This document shows positions 35,571 to 44,334 of a stretch of 64,000 nucleotides of DNA, piece by piece; positions within the stretch are counted from its first letter, which is position 1; each line of letters begins with the position of its first letter. Source of the stretch: an uncultured Bacteroidales bacterium (GTDB lineage Bacteria > Bacteroidota > Bacteroidia > Bacteroidales > P3); assembly GCA_946183915.1 (NCBI GenBank), contig CAMHDJ010000001.1:1-64000 (forward strand), read 5' to 3'. A program made the position numbers and the translations under genes. Under the pieces are notes generated by a model. The model saw nothing but the letters and a program-made list of their open reading frames with translations, did no database searches and was not told the origin of the DNA.

Positions 35571-36449
35571 TTAGTACTCCCACATATCATTTTCGATGTC
35601 GAAGATTTTGTCCTCGATCAATTGGGATTCGAGAATGGCATCTTCGCCGGTAAGATAGTCGGTGATCTCACGATTGTACTTGTTGCTTTCGCGGGTGACA
35701 TAGCTGTCAAAGTAGCGTTGGATGAAGATGTCGTCGTAGGAACGCTCGGCTACATCGTTGTGTTCATCGTAGGCGTTAGCGTTGACCAATACTTGACGTA
35801 CACGCATATCATCCATCGGGATCCAGAAGGTCCACTCGTTGACTTCCTCGCTTTCACCCGAACGCAGGATGTTCTTGGCGAAGCGGAAAGAGAGACCGGT
35901 AATACGTACCTTCTGGCGCGAATCCTGTTTGTCGATGTACCAATACTCTTTCAGTTTGATCAATCGGGCTGTGGCGGGATCGAAATCTTCGGGGATAGTG
36001 TCATTAAAGACCTCTTGATCGCCAAATTCATCTTCCTCGCCATAGCTTACTTTGAGCTGACGACCCTGTAAGTTGGCTAAGGCTTTGCTCCATTCCTGAG
36101 GTACCTTCATGTCATCATCTTCGTAGACGTCAAACTCCCCATTGGCAGCAGCGTTCATAACGAGATTGACCAGATTGATGCGCCCCTGTTCATTTTTACC
36201 CTGTTCAATGGGATAGTAGAAGAACTGGTTGAAGTTCTCATTCAGGTCGATCTGGCGGAATACAAGCATCTTCCATACCACGTCGCTCTCACGGAGGAAG
36301 GGGTAGGGCATGGCTCGCTTGCCAACGACAATCCCCTTTTGGTAGAAATCGTTGGGGTTGTTACCGTCTTCGGCATCAATAATGCTCTGTGCGTTGACAG
36401 TCATTGTAAGTGCCGCTACAGCAAAGATGCTTAACAAAACCTTTTTCAT
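35571..36449 (-). CDS. gldN: GldN/PorN-family T9SS protein, first copy
   Basis: Periplasmic ring protein of 292 residues that pairs with GldK. A signal peptide ends at VNAQ (about residue 21). The characteristic block MPYPFLRESDVVWKM..RQIDLNENFNQFFYYPI occupies about residues 47-82, and the protein ends in a family-typical stretch with DYLTGEDAILESQLIEDKIFD. It directly follows gldM (31-nt gap), as in the standard porPKLMN order, so it is the positional orthologue of porN/gldN. Confidence 0.9.
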   Translation of the reverse strand: MKKVLLSIFAVAALTMTVNAQSIIDAEDGNNPNDFYQKGIVVGKRAMPYPFLRESDVVWKMLVFRQIDLNENFNQFFYYPIEQGKNEQGRINLVNLVMNAAANGEFDVYEDDDMKVPQEWSKALANLQGRQLKVSYGEEDEFGDQEVFNDTIPEDFDPATARLIKLKEYWYIDKQDSRQKVRITGLSFRFAKNILRSGESEEVNEWTFWIPMDDMRVRQVLVNANAYDEHNDVAERSYDDIFIQRYFDSYVTRESNKYNREITDYLTGEDAILESQLIEDKIFDIENDMWEY

Positions 36450-36480
36450 ATCATTGCTTTTTTAGTTATCCTATGATTGA

Positions 36481-38130
36481 TTACTTGTTGATAGTCAAAA
36501 TGCAGCTGCTTGTCCGAGGAACACCATCGGGCATCATGACCTTGGCATCAACGTAGACTTTATCACCACGGTTGGCTTTCTTGATAGCACTGATCAAGTC
36601 AGGATCAAAGGTGTTGCCGTTCATGGAGAATGGTTTGTTGCCAACGAATACCTCAAGGCTCATCACCCGGATGCTTCCTTTCGGGATCTTGAACTCAAAG
36701 CCTTCCTGCGGGCGTGCTACAACGGTAGCACCGGATGCAAGATTGGCACGTGATACTTTGGCTCCATTGGTAAATCCGCCAACCGTAATACTCGGGTTAG
36801 GTATGGGTTTCACTTTGTACACAGGAGCACCCATACGTGTGGTTTTATTGTCGACAACTGCGTCAACTCCAAGGACAATCTTCTTGCAGCCAGTGGCAGG
36901 AGTTATGTTGTATTTACCTTCTCCTTCACCGGGTGATAGTTTGCCGTTGCCTTCAATGATAGAGACTTTCACATTGCGTCCATCTACGCCAGGGACAGAG
37001 GCCGTGAACGGATTTTCAATACCCGCATACATTACCTGCATGTTATCAAGAGAAACGACGGCTACGGGTTTGGCAACGAAGTAATTATCACTGATTGGAT
37101 ACTCTTTTACACCGCCATCGGGATTGGTAACATAGGCCGTACCAATCACACGTTGTACACCGAGGGTATTACAGACCGTGCGATAATGTACCGAACCGCT
37201 ATCGGTAGAGTTAAGTTGCTGACCATTAACTGTGGCTGTAAAGTGCTGTTTCGAGTCGTATGCTGCCACGTTAATGTCTGTTTCATACACTCCACCCTGA
37301 ATAATATAGGTTGACTTCGGGCGGGAAATCATGGCAATTTGATCGAACGAGAAGTCTCCTTTACTTACGTGTTTATATAGAGTGTTGACAGCATCGAATT
37401 CAGCGTTCATGGTCTCGGCTTTCAGTCGGGTGAGTGTCACCAACGACGAACCGGACACTACCTCATTGAAGTTAACGACTTCCCACTCCTGCGGGTTGTT
37501 GTCGGGATCAAGCACCTTGTTCTCAACATTCAATGCAATGTTAACACTCGAGGAGTCTTCGCCAAGAATCTCTTTGATTCTGCGCTTGTATTCAATTATT
37601 TTAGCTTTCAGTTCAGGTCCTTTACCGGCCTTTTCTGCAGCAAAAAGGTTGGTGCTTTCGTGAAGTTCATCCATCTTCAACCAACGGAACCCCGCGAGAT
37701 CGATGGCTTTCTTAATGCTATCAAAGTTAGGGGAACCGTCTGCGTTGACGACGCTCATTTTGTAGCTAACCTTAGGATTCTCAGGATCGGGATGTATTTC
37801 AGCGGTGGAACTGACTTTCGCCATTAATACATATTCGAGACTGTCGATATAATTGCCCATTTCGGTAGACAAGCGACGCACCTCTTGGGCCTTGTCGTAG
37901 TCTGCTTGAACTTTGTCTTTACTGTTCTTTAGCGCGTTCTCAAAGTTGGCATATGTATCGTCAAGTTTGACTTGTAGATTCTCATTGCTCTTCGTCATGG
38001 CGGAGCCAACGGTTTTAAAACCGTCAACCACCTGCGCCGATACGTTAAGAGCAAGCATGGCGGTGTACACGAGGTACATCATCGTAATCATCTTTTGTCT
38101 CGGGGTTTCCGGACAGTTTGTTGCACCCAT
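36481..38130 (-). CDS. gldM: GldM/PorM T9SS motor protein
   Basis: Inner-membrane protein whose single helix joins the GldL ring and whose long periplasmic part reaches toward GldK/N, transmitting motor rotation. The 549-residue product begins MGATNCPETPRQKMITMMYLV and has one membrane helix at about 14-33, then coiled-coil and beta domains ending with KSTYIIQGGVYETDIN, PNPSITVGGFTNGAKVSRANL and a final VYVDAKVMMPDG segment, as in the four-domain PorM/GldM fold. It lies 56 nt after gldL. Confidence 0.93.
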   Translation of the reverse strand: MGATNCPETPRQKMITMMYLVYTAMLALNVSAQVVDGFKTVGSAMTKSNENLQVKLDDTYANFENALKNSKDKVQADYDKAQEVRRLSTEMGNYIDSLEYVLMAKVSSTAEIHPDPENPKVSYKMSVVNADGSPNFDSIKKAIDLAGFRWLKMDELHESTNLFAAEKAGKGPELKAKIIEYKRRIKEILGEDSSSVNIALNVENKVLDPDNNPQEWEVVNFNEVVSGSSLVTLTRLKAETMNAEFDAVNTLYKHVSKGDFSFDQIAMISRPKSTYIIQGGVYETDINVAAYDSKQHFTATVNGQQLNSTDSGSVHYRTVCNTLGVQRVIGTAYVTNPDGGVKEYPISDNYFVAKPVAVVSLDNMQVMYAGIENPFTASVPGVDGRNVKVSIIEGNGKLSPGEGEGKYNITPATGCKKIVLGVDAVVDNKTTRMGAPVYKVKPIPNPSITVGGFTNGAKVSRANLASGATVVARPQEGFEFKIPKGSIRVMSLEVFVGNKPFSMNGNTFDPDLISAIKKANRGDKVYVDAKVMMPDGVPRTSSCILTINK

Positions 38131-38186
38131 TGTCTATTCCTTTCTTTTTGTTACACGATGGAGATTAGTTAGACATTGAGTGTGGA

Positions 38187-39050
38187 TTAGATACGGGTCT
38201 GCATTGCCGCAAGCATGTTGCCGTAGACGTTGTTGAGTTCGGCCACCTTGCGGGTCAAGGCGTCCACTTGCTCTTTGTATTTCATAATACCGTCGGCCGA
38301 ATCTGTGAAGTTGGTCAGCATGGTGGCCATCTTCTCCTCAAATTCCTTGTTGAGGTTCATCTGGGTCGAGGCATTGTTGATTTGCATCTCGTACATGGCA
38401 TTGATGCTGCTCAAACTAGCGGACATCTTCTTCATCTCTTCCACATAACTGACTTCGCCGCCCAGCGATTCGGCGGTCTCGCGGTAGATGGTGGAAAGGG
38501 TCGAGATGGCCTCAGGTGCACCTTGCATGCTTTCCAGAAGTTTTCCCGCCTGACCAGCTACGCCGTCCATGTTGCTGACAAACTTGTCGGTGGCAGCTGT
38601 AACATTGGCCATGTTATTCATGGAGTTTGCACTATCGGCCAGGTTCTGCATACCTTGTCCAAGGCGATCAATAAGTTCGGGGCTGATATTGGCATCTTCC
38701 AGCATCTTGTCCAGTTTGGCACTGATAGGATCTTTGCTAACAGGAAGGCTGGTCTCAATGGGGAGCCCGTTTTCGTCAAGGGCGGTGTTTATGGCAGATT
38801 CGTCAACCATGCCGGCCAGTTCCGGATAGACGAGGCTCCAGTCCCATTCTTTGTGAGGCGGTTCAAATGCCGAGAGGAAGAAGATAACAGTCTCAGTACC
38901 CATACCGGCGATAAGCATGATGTTAGCGCCCGGCCAGTGCATGATTTTGAAAAGAGCACCGATAATAACGACGGCTGCACCCCAACCATAGAGGTAGCCC
39001 ATGAATGTTTTGTAGGTTTTACTGCGGACGAGGTTGTCTATGAAGCTCAT
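38187..39050 (-). CDS. gldL: GldL/PorL T9SS motor protein
   Basis: Inner-membrane stator of the proton-driven T9SS motor. The 287-residue product has two membrane helices near the N-terminus (about 18-36 and 44-62) joined by KIMHWPGAN. Lys35, His38 and the membrane-embedded Glu53 (GMGTETVIFF) are candidates for the proton path known in this family. The rest is a cytoplasmic, helical region with a coiled-coil C-terminus. It sits between gldK and gldM as in all known core operons. Confidence 0.93.
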   Translation of the reverse strand: MSFIDNLVRSKTYKTFMGYLYGWGAAVVIIGALFKIMHWPGANIMLIAGMGTETVIFFLSAFEPPHKEWDWSLVYPELAGMVDESAINTALDENGLPIETSLPVSKDPISAKLDKMLEDANISPELIDRLGQGMQNLADSANSMNNMANVTAATDKFVSNMDGVAGQAGKLLESMQGAPEAISTLSTIYRETAESLGGEVSYVEEMKKMSASLSSINAMYEMQINNASTQMNLNKEFEEKMATMLTNFTDSADGIMKYKEQVDALTRKVAELNNVYGNMLAAMQTRI

Positions 39051-39117
39051 AATTCTCTGATTTTAGTGTTTGCTTATGAATGTGTTACTTGCTTTCTTTG
39101 TGTATTGTGCTTTGTTT

Positions 39118-40479
39118 TTATCGCGAAACGTTGCTGGCGGTGCGGAGGTTGTCACCCTTTACGCGGCCCAGGTAAGGCTGCACGCAGCGGAAACCGATGT
39201 AGCATTTTGCGGTATCCATGAACTCGTAGCTGCGGGTCTGAACCTGGATGAAGTACTTCTGATCCTTCCAGCTGCCACCACGAATCACCTTGCGTTTCAT
39301 GGCCAACGGGTCTTCGTCCTTGGCGTCATAGTTGTAGTAAGGAGTGACCGCGTTAGCAACGATATAGGTCGACTCGTTATATGCGTCGAGGCACCATTCG
39401 CTGACGTTGCCAGCCATGTCGTACAGACCGAAATCGTTGGGGGCATAGTGACCGACCATCAGGGTCTTCACGCCACCGTCGTCGTCGTAGGCACCACGCA
39501 GCGGCTCGTAGTTTGCGAGGAAGCATCCATTAGGATTGCGCACGTAGGGACCACCCCAAGGATAGCTCTGCGAGGCAATGCCACCGCGGGCGGCATACTC
39601 CCATTCGCTTTCGGTGGGCAGACGGAAGTCGTTGAGGGTCGAGTAGTCAATGCTCTCCAGGTACTGGTTCAGCATGTTGCTGCGCCACACACAGAAGGCT
39701 TTGGCCTGACGCCAGCTGACACCCACCACGGGATAGTTGTCGAAAGCGGGCGAGGAGAAGTAGCTGCGGGTGTAGTCTTCGTTCATCGAGTAGGTGTAGT
39801 CATGCACCCAGCAGAGGGTGTCAGGATAGATGTTGATGAACTCGCGCTGGATTTGGTTGGAGCGGTTGTTCAAGCCTTTGGGACGCACGGCAAACGAGGT
39901 GCCACGATGTTCACTCTTGGCCGTTACACCGTTTTCCTTCTTTGCCACGTCGGCATAGTCAATATAATAGTATTCATAATTTAATTTAGCCACATCGATA
40001 GCACGGCGATGGTTGATGTCAACGATGTAATATCCACCATCGATCAGAGCCTGACGTACATCGGCGTCAGCATAGTCGATCTTGGTCTTATAGTTCAGGA
40101 TGGGAGGATCCAGAGGCTCACCATACTGATCTTCCTCCACGAGGAAACCGTCAATGCCGGCTTCGCCCAGAATGCGACGGGCCACCGAGTCGCGCACAGC
40201 ATAGACAAACTGGCGATACTCGTTGTTCGTGATCTCGGTCTCGTCCATGAAGAACGACCCGATCTGCATCTTGCGCGGTTGTGAGGTCTCACCGTAGGTG
40301 ACGTTCTGTACACCGGCTCCCATCGTGTAGTTGCCTTGATTGATAAACACCATGCCCTTCAGGTCGATGTCTTCAAAGTAGGGACGGTCGTTGACGCCGA
40401 CCAGTTCTCCTTGGTTGGAGGATCCGCAACCGTAGAATAGGGCTGCCGAGACGGCAAGGATGAAAACAATCTTTTTCAT
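39118..40479 (-). CDS. gldK: GldK/PorK T9SS lipoprotein
   Basis: Outer-membrane lipoprotein that forms the periplasmic ring with GldN. The 453-residue product has a lipobox (MKKIVFILAVSAALFYGC, Cys18) and the formylglycine-generating-enzyme-like (FGE-sulfatase) fold of the family: NQGNYTMGAG, MDETEITNNEYRQFVYAV, FRLPTESEWEYAARGG, YPWGGPY and VIRGGSWKD in order. The family is structural and not known to be an active sulfatase modifier. Located 75 nt after porP. Confidence 0.93.
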   Translation of the reverse strand: MKKIVFILAVSAALFYGCGSSNQGELVGVNDRPYFEDIDLKGMVFINQGNYTMGAGVQNVTYGETSQPRKMQIGSFFMDETEITNNEYRQFVYAVRDSVARRILGEAGIDGFLVEEDQYGEPLDPPILNYKTKIDYADADVRQALIDGGYYIVDINHRRAIDVAKLNYEYYYIDYADVAKKENGVTAKSEHRGTSFAVRPKGLNNRSNQIQREFINIYPDTLCWVHDYTYSMNEDYTRSYFSSPAFDNYPVVGVSWRQAKAFCVWRSNMLNQYLESIDYSTLNDFRLPTESEWEYAARGGIASQSYPWGGPYVRNPNGCFLANYEPLRGAYDDDGGVKTLMVGHYAPNDFGLYDMAGNVSEWCLDAYNESTYIVANAVTPYYNYDAKDEDPLAMKRKVIRGGSWKDQKYFIQVQTRSYEFMDTAKCYIGFRCVQPYLGRVKGDNLRTASNVSR

Positions 40480-40554
40480 ATCTCTATCTATTTTTATTTG
40501 CTATAACGTATTTTGTTCAAAAATGTTTCTCTTTTTAAGAATATTTATCTATTA

Positions 40555-41604
40555 TTATAATAGGAAGCGAGTGGTGCGCGACACCGTCGGAGGCCGCTCG
40601 GGTGTGATGATGCGGAAGGTGCCGTTGAGGAACACCTCCAACGATCCCATGCTGCGGCCGGGCTTTAGGTAGCCCAGTTTCGACGTGGTCATGTCGTAAG
40701 CCACACCGATACGCAGCCAGTTGAGGTTGGAGAAGTTCCAGTTGATACCGGCAAGGAAGACGAAAGCATCGCCCAGACGGTAGCCCAAACCTCCCCAGAA
40801 GGCGCTCTCGTAGTCGAGCAGCAGCGAGGCTTCTGCTTGGAATATCGAGAAGTCGGACGTTTTGGCCATGAAGCTCGGTTTCAGTTTGAACGAGGGGTTG
40901 TAGGGGAAGGCGTACTCGTATCCACCCATCAGGTAGAGCGTACGGGCATTCTTCCATGCCAGGGTCTCGCTGTGCGAGCCCAATAGGTTTTTTACCGAGA
41001 GGCTCAGGTAGTACTCGCCCGGCACCTGGTAGTAGACGCCGGTGGCCAGGTCGAACATGAACTCCGACACCTGCTGCCCGCTGACGGCGGGGTCGTTGAC
41101 GCCCGAGGTGGGGTTCGTAGGATCGCCGGTGAAACCGTTATAACCAATCAGGTTCTCGGTGTTGAATGAGAAGTTGTACAGGTTTACTTCCACACCGGCG
41201 GCCAGGTTGCCGCGACCCCAGTAGATACGGAAGGCATAGTCGAGGTTGATGGTGGTGTTCTGGTGATAACCGATGCTTTCCGAGTTGAAGAGCAGACCGA
41301 TACCACCATGCAGGAAGGTGACGGGCATGTCGAACGAGGCGAGGTAGTTGGTGGGGGTGGTTCCGGCCTCCATGTCCGGCAGCGGCGCCTGGAGGTTTAG
41401 CCCCATCCATTGGTTGTTGTACAGCAGGGAGAGCGACAGCGCTCCCTGGCTACCGGCATAAGCGGGGTTGTAGCTTAGCTGGTTGAACATAAAATGTGAG
41501 TACTGACCCTCGTTTTGAGCAGTGGCAACAGACAAAAACAGGGTCATCATTACAAAAAATGACGCCGTTTTCCGAGTCCAACGTGGGGTTCCGTGTCTAT
41601 GCAT
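40555..41604 (-). CDS. porP: PorP/SprF-family T9SS membrane protein
   Basis: Outer-membrane barrel of the PorP/SprF family, which associates with the GldK/N ring or with type B cargo. From the ATG at 41604 the product has 349 residues; an ATG three codons upstream (41613) is also in frame. A signal sequence (TASFFVMMTLFLSVATAQ) precedes the family start QYSHFMFNQLSYNPAYAGSQGAL. Alternating beta strands follow, with FLHGGIGLLFNSESIGYHQ and NLDYAFRIYWGRGNLAAGVE. It is the first gene of the operon and lies about 80 nt after a perfect Bacteroidota promoter. Confidence 0.9.
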   Translation of the reverse strand: MHRHGTPRWTRKTASFFVMMTLFLSVATAQNEGQYSHFMFNQLSYNPAYAGSQGALSLSLLYNNQWMGLNLQAPLPDMEAGTTPTNYLASFDMPVTFLHGGIGLLFNSESIGYHQNTTINLDYAFRIYWGRGNLAAGVEVNLYNFSFNTENLIGYNGFTGDPTNPTSGVNDPAVSGQQVSEFMFDLATGVYYQVPGEYYLSLSVKNLLGSHSETLAWKNARTLYLMGGYEYAFPYNPSFKLKPSFMAKTSDFSIFQAEASLLLDYESAFWGGLGYRLGDAFVFLAGINWNFSNLNWLRIGVAYDMTTSKLGYLKPGRSMGSLEVFLNGTFRIITPERPPTVSRTTRFLL

Positions 41605-41690
41605 TATCGCCACAATGGCTTGTTTTTTAGTCTATTATACGTTCATTTAATCAAACCCAGCCCTCGGTTTGGGACTTGGATTTAACTTTG

Positions 41691-41721
41691 CAAAGATAGT
41701 AATATTTATTTAAATGGCAAA
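41691..41721 (-). promoter_or_regulatory. Promoter of the T9SS core operon
   Basis: On the minus strand: TTTG (41721-41718), 19 nt, TATCTTTG (41698-41691). A leader of about 80 nt precedes porP. This is the best promoter match in the region and probably drives porP-gldKLMNN-wecB. Confidence 0.85.
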
Positions 41722-41738
41722 AAAAAGTTTAAAAAAAA

Positions 41739-42494
41739 TTAATTTGCCTCTATCACTTGGACCCAGGGAAATGTGTTTCTGATGCTCCGAGCCAACTGGT
41801 CGGCCTGCTTTTTTGTGAAGCGTACGTCGAGGGTGATCTTCAGGCTGTCGCTGCCTTCGAGCGACTCCACCCTGACGCGGTCGCGATAGGCGGCGGGCAG
41901 TCGTCGCGTCTGGTTGAACACTTCGCTGTGCGACCCTGCCACTCCCAGCATCAGGTTGTACTCATCGACGCCTGGCGTACTGCCGGTCTCTAGTTGCGGA
42001 ATGGCTTGGTTTTCGGATGGTTCTGTCTGGGGTGGAGGAGGGGTGGCGGTGCCCACGTCGGGGTGCAACCTCGACCGTACCGAGTCGAACATCGTCTCCT
42101 GCGCGGCCCATCGCTCCTCGTAGCCCGGGGGAAGGATGCGCACCGTGACGGGTTGCATCCCTTTGATGCCGATGGCGTTGGCGGCGCGATGGCTCATGTC
42201 GAACACCCCTCGTTTCGGACAGCGGTCGTTGACCTTGACAATCACCTGTTTGCCACTGTTGCGGTTGGTGACCATGACGTAGGTCCCCATCTTGATTCGC
42301 CAGTGGGCGGCCGTGAATTTGTTTTGGTCGAACACCTCGCCGCTGGCGCATTTGCGCCCCTCGAACTTGTCGTGATAGAAGGTCCCCTTGTTGGGATATT
42401 CGGTGACGGTATCGGTGACGGCGTAGTTCTGCGCCCGCAGGGGCAGCGCTATCGCCAGCCACATCATGGCGGTTATGATCCGTCGGCTTACCAT
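41739..42494 (-). CDS. RlpA-like double-psi beta-barrel protein with SPOR-like C-terminus
   Basis: Exported envelope protein of 251 residues. The start at 42494 gives a signal peptide (MVSRRIITAMMWLAIALPLRA); the same frame stays open upstream only as a shadow of the phosphatase gene. Residues about 30-115 form an RlpA-like domain (GTFYHDKFEGRKCASGEVFD, then VKVNDRCPKRGVFDMSHRAANAIG), the barrel seen in septal lytic transglycosylases. A Pro/Thr-rich linker follows, and the last 75 residues (YNLMLGVAGSHSEVF to WVQVIEAN) resemble a SPOR peptidoglycan-binding domain. Its start overlaps the upstream phosphatase stop (ATGGTAA). Confidence 0.8.
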   Translation of the reverse strand: MVSRRIITAMMWLAIALPLRAQNYAVTDTVTEYPNKGTFYHDKFEGRKCASGEVFDQNKFTAAHWRIKMGTYVMVTNRNSGKQVIVKVNDRCPKRGVFDMSHRAANAIGIKGMQPVTVRILPPGYEERWAAQETMFDSVRSRLHPDVGTATPPPPQTEPSENQAIPQLETGSTPGVDEYNLMLGVAGSHSEVFNQTRRLPAAYRDRVRVESLEGSDSLKITLDVRFTKKQADQLARSIRNTFPWVQVIEAN

Positions 42495-43009
42495 ACCACA
42501 GCGTCCGGGTGGAACCATTTGCCGTGCAGGCGGAGCACCTGCTCGATGACGTCGCGCACGCATCCGTGGCCGCCGTTGTAGAGCGACACGTAGTCGACCA
42601 TCTCCTTGATCTCCACCGCCGCGTCGGCCGGACAGGCGCTGACGCCGGCCCGCCGCAGCATCGGGTAGTCCGGCAGGTCGTCGCCCATGCAGAGCACCTC
42701 CTCGTCCTTCAGCCCGTTGGAGGCCAGGAACTTGTCGTAGGTCAGTATTTTGTCGCCGCAGCCCGTGTAGCATTGCTCCACGCCCAGCATGGCCATCCGG
42801 TTGTCGATGCTGGCCGATGTGGCGCCGCTGATCACTGCCACCGTGTAGCCCTTCTTGACGGCGTACTGCACGGCGAAACCGTCCTTGATGTTGCCGCAGC
42901 GCACCGTCTCGCGGTCGGCATAGACCCACACGTCGCCGTTGGTCATCACGCCGTCGAAGTCGAACACGAAGGCCTTGATGGGCAGTAGTTTCTCTTTGTA
43001 GTTGATCAT
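42488..43009 (-). CDS. kdsC: KdsC-like HAD phosphatase (KDO-8-phosphate phosphatase)
   Basis: Probably removes phosphate from 3-deoxy-D-manno-octulosonate 8-phosphate on the way to CMP-KDO for lipid A/LPS. The 173-residue product lacks a cap domain, as KdsC does, and shows FDFDGVMTNGD with catalytic Asp17 and Asp19, the IKDGFAVQYAVKKGY block, SGATSAS, and the GDDLPDYPMLRRAGVSACPADA metal-binding motif. Related YrbI-type enzymes act on other sugars, so the substrate is inferred. It sits between the deacetylase-like gene (9 nt) and the RlpA-like gene (overlap). Confidence 0.87.
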   Translation of the reverse strand: MINYKEKLLPIKAFVFDFDGVMTNGDVWVYADRETVRCGNIKDGFAVQYAVKKGYTVAVISGATSASIDNRMAMLGVEQCYTGCGDKILTYDKFLASNGLKDEEVLCMGDDLPDYPMLRRAGVSACPADAAVEIKEMVDYVSLYNGGHGCVRDVIEQVLRLHGKWFHPDAVVW

Positions 43010-43018
43010 CTTGTTTCT

Positions 43019-44332
43019 CTAGGGTTTGGCCAGTTCCAGCATCTGCTCGTAGGTGTGGCGCCAGCCTTCCCATCCGTAGCGTTCGCTGAGGTTCTGGTTG
43101 TGAATGATGCAGCAGAAGGTGCCCTCCACCTTTCGCAGCCGGTCCACCAGCTGCCGGTAGTGTTCCAGGGCCCCCTCGGGGCTCAGTTTGAGGTACTTCT
43201 GCAAGGTGGTGTCCATCACGCAGAACGGATGGATGATGAGCTTGGTCTCGTTGTCGCGCTCCAGGTCGTAGAAGGGGTAGGCGACGCTGATGCCGGCGCG
43301 GAAACCCGTGGTGTCGGCGTAGCCCATGGAGTAGTCGTCGGTCAGGCCTGCGCGTAGCAGTATGCGGTAGCTGACTGGCAGCTTCAGCCGCAAGAAGTGG
43401 TAGCGCGACTTGGATATGGTGCGGTGCAGGATGTCTTCCAGCCGCCGCGTTTCGAGGTCGACGTTGTGGGGCTGGTCGGCTGAGTGGTAGCCCGGGTGGA
43501 TGCCCATGCTGGCATAGTCGTCGAGGTGTTGCAGCAGTTCGCGGGTGTGGTTGTCTTGGTAGCTCGACGGCTTGTCGTACTGGTCGTAGTCGGCTATCAG
43601 GGCGAAGAAGATCAGCTTGGCGCCGGGAATGGCCCGGTGTTTGCCGATGATGTAGTCGAACGTGTCGAAGGGGTCCTCCTCGCGGCCGGCCAGCACCCGC
43701 ATACGGCGTTTCACTTCGCCCACGTCGCGCCGCACCACCAGATCGCGCACGGTGCCCGCCACCGTGCGGAAAATGCCTTTGTGTTTGTAGCACCAGGCAG
43801 AGTCGATGTCGACGGTCTGAATAAATCGGTAATGGCGTGAGGACCAGGCATAATCGGGATACCGCGCGGCAATCATCCGTTGCAGTATCTGTGCCCACTG
43901 GTCCACCACCGGCTCGTCGTTGAAGCCCGCCGCCACAGCCAGTTGTTCGCTGCTCACATAGCGCCCGTGTTCGTCCTCGCGGTGAGGCAGATACTCCTCG
44001 TATCGGCTCACCATGTAGAAGGTCGCCGCCAGCGGATCGAACGGCAGCTCGAGGTCGTGCCCGTAGACCGGGAAGAGCATCCACTGCCCCTCGTGCTGGA
44101 ACGGACGCGGCTCCTGCTCGTCGATCGACGTCTCAAACAACAGTTTGGCACTCTTGATGTGTATGCTGTCGCCCAGTCGCCGTGGGCCGTAGCAGAACTT
44201 GGCATCGCCGTACGAGAGGAAGTACTCCTCGTCGGTGGTGATGCTGAAGTCGGCGTGCAGCACACGTTTCAGCAGTACGTTCAGCGTGTAGCCCAGCCGA
44301 TTGGTCAGTTTGGGTGTGTGTACAAGTAGCAT
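43019..44332 (-). CDS. Polysaccharide-deacetylase-like protein
   Basis: A 437-residue protein that resembles the carbohydrate-esterase-4-like deacetylases of Bacteroidota that carry an extra N-terminal domain. Residues about 1-150 are the N-terminal domain (LGYTLNVLLKRVLHADFSIT, YFLSYGDAKF, DPLAATFYMVSRYEEYLP). The catalytic-like part has QTVDIDSAWCYKHKG, GIHPGYHSAD and FHFLRLKLPV-like segments (the true string is YHFLRLKLPVSYRILLRAG). A role in trimming an extracellular polysaccharide or peptidoglycan is plausible but not proven. The ATG at 44332 follows a -7 element; an in-frame ATG at 44386 lies upstream of it. Confidence 0.7.
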   Translation of the reverse strand: MLLVHTPKLTNRLGYTLNVLLKRVLHADFSITTDEEYFLSYGDAKFCYGPRRLGDSIHIKSAKLLFETSIDEQEPRPFQHEGQWMLFPVYGHDLELPFDPLAATFYMVSRYEEYLPHREDEHGRYVSSEQLAVAAGFNDEPVVDQWAQILQRMIAARYPDYAWSSRHYRFIQTVDIDSAWCYKHKGIFRTVAGTVRDLVVRRDVGEVKRRMRVLAGREEDPFDTFDYIIGKHRAIPGAKLIFFALIADYDQYDKPSSYQDNHTRELLQHLDDYASMGIHPGYHSADQPHNVDLETRRLEDILHRTISKSRYHFLRLKLPVSYRILLRAGLTDDYSMGYADTTGFRAGISVAYPFYDLERDNETKLIIHPFCVMDTTLQKYLKLSPEGALEHYRQLVDRLRKVEGTFCCIIHNQNLSERYGWEGWRHTYEQMLELAKP

Positions 44333-44334
44333 AC

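Noticed and set aside
39118-40479. Formylglycine-generating sulfatase-modifying enzyme.
   Set aside because: The fold is shared, but the lipobox and position in the T9SS operon identify it as GldK/PorK.
41739-44084. Single 781-codon minus-strand frame covering RlpA-like, KdsC-like and deacetylase genes.
   Set aside because: Only its last 251 codons encode a real protein; the upstream part is out of frame with two well-supported genes.
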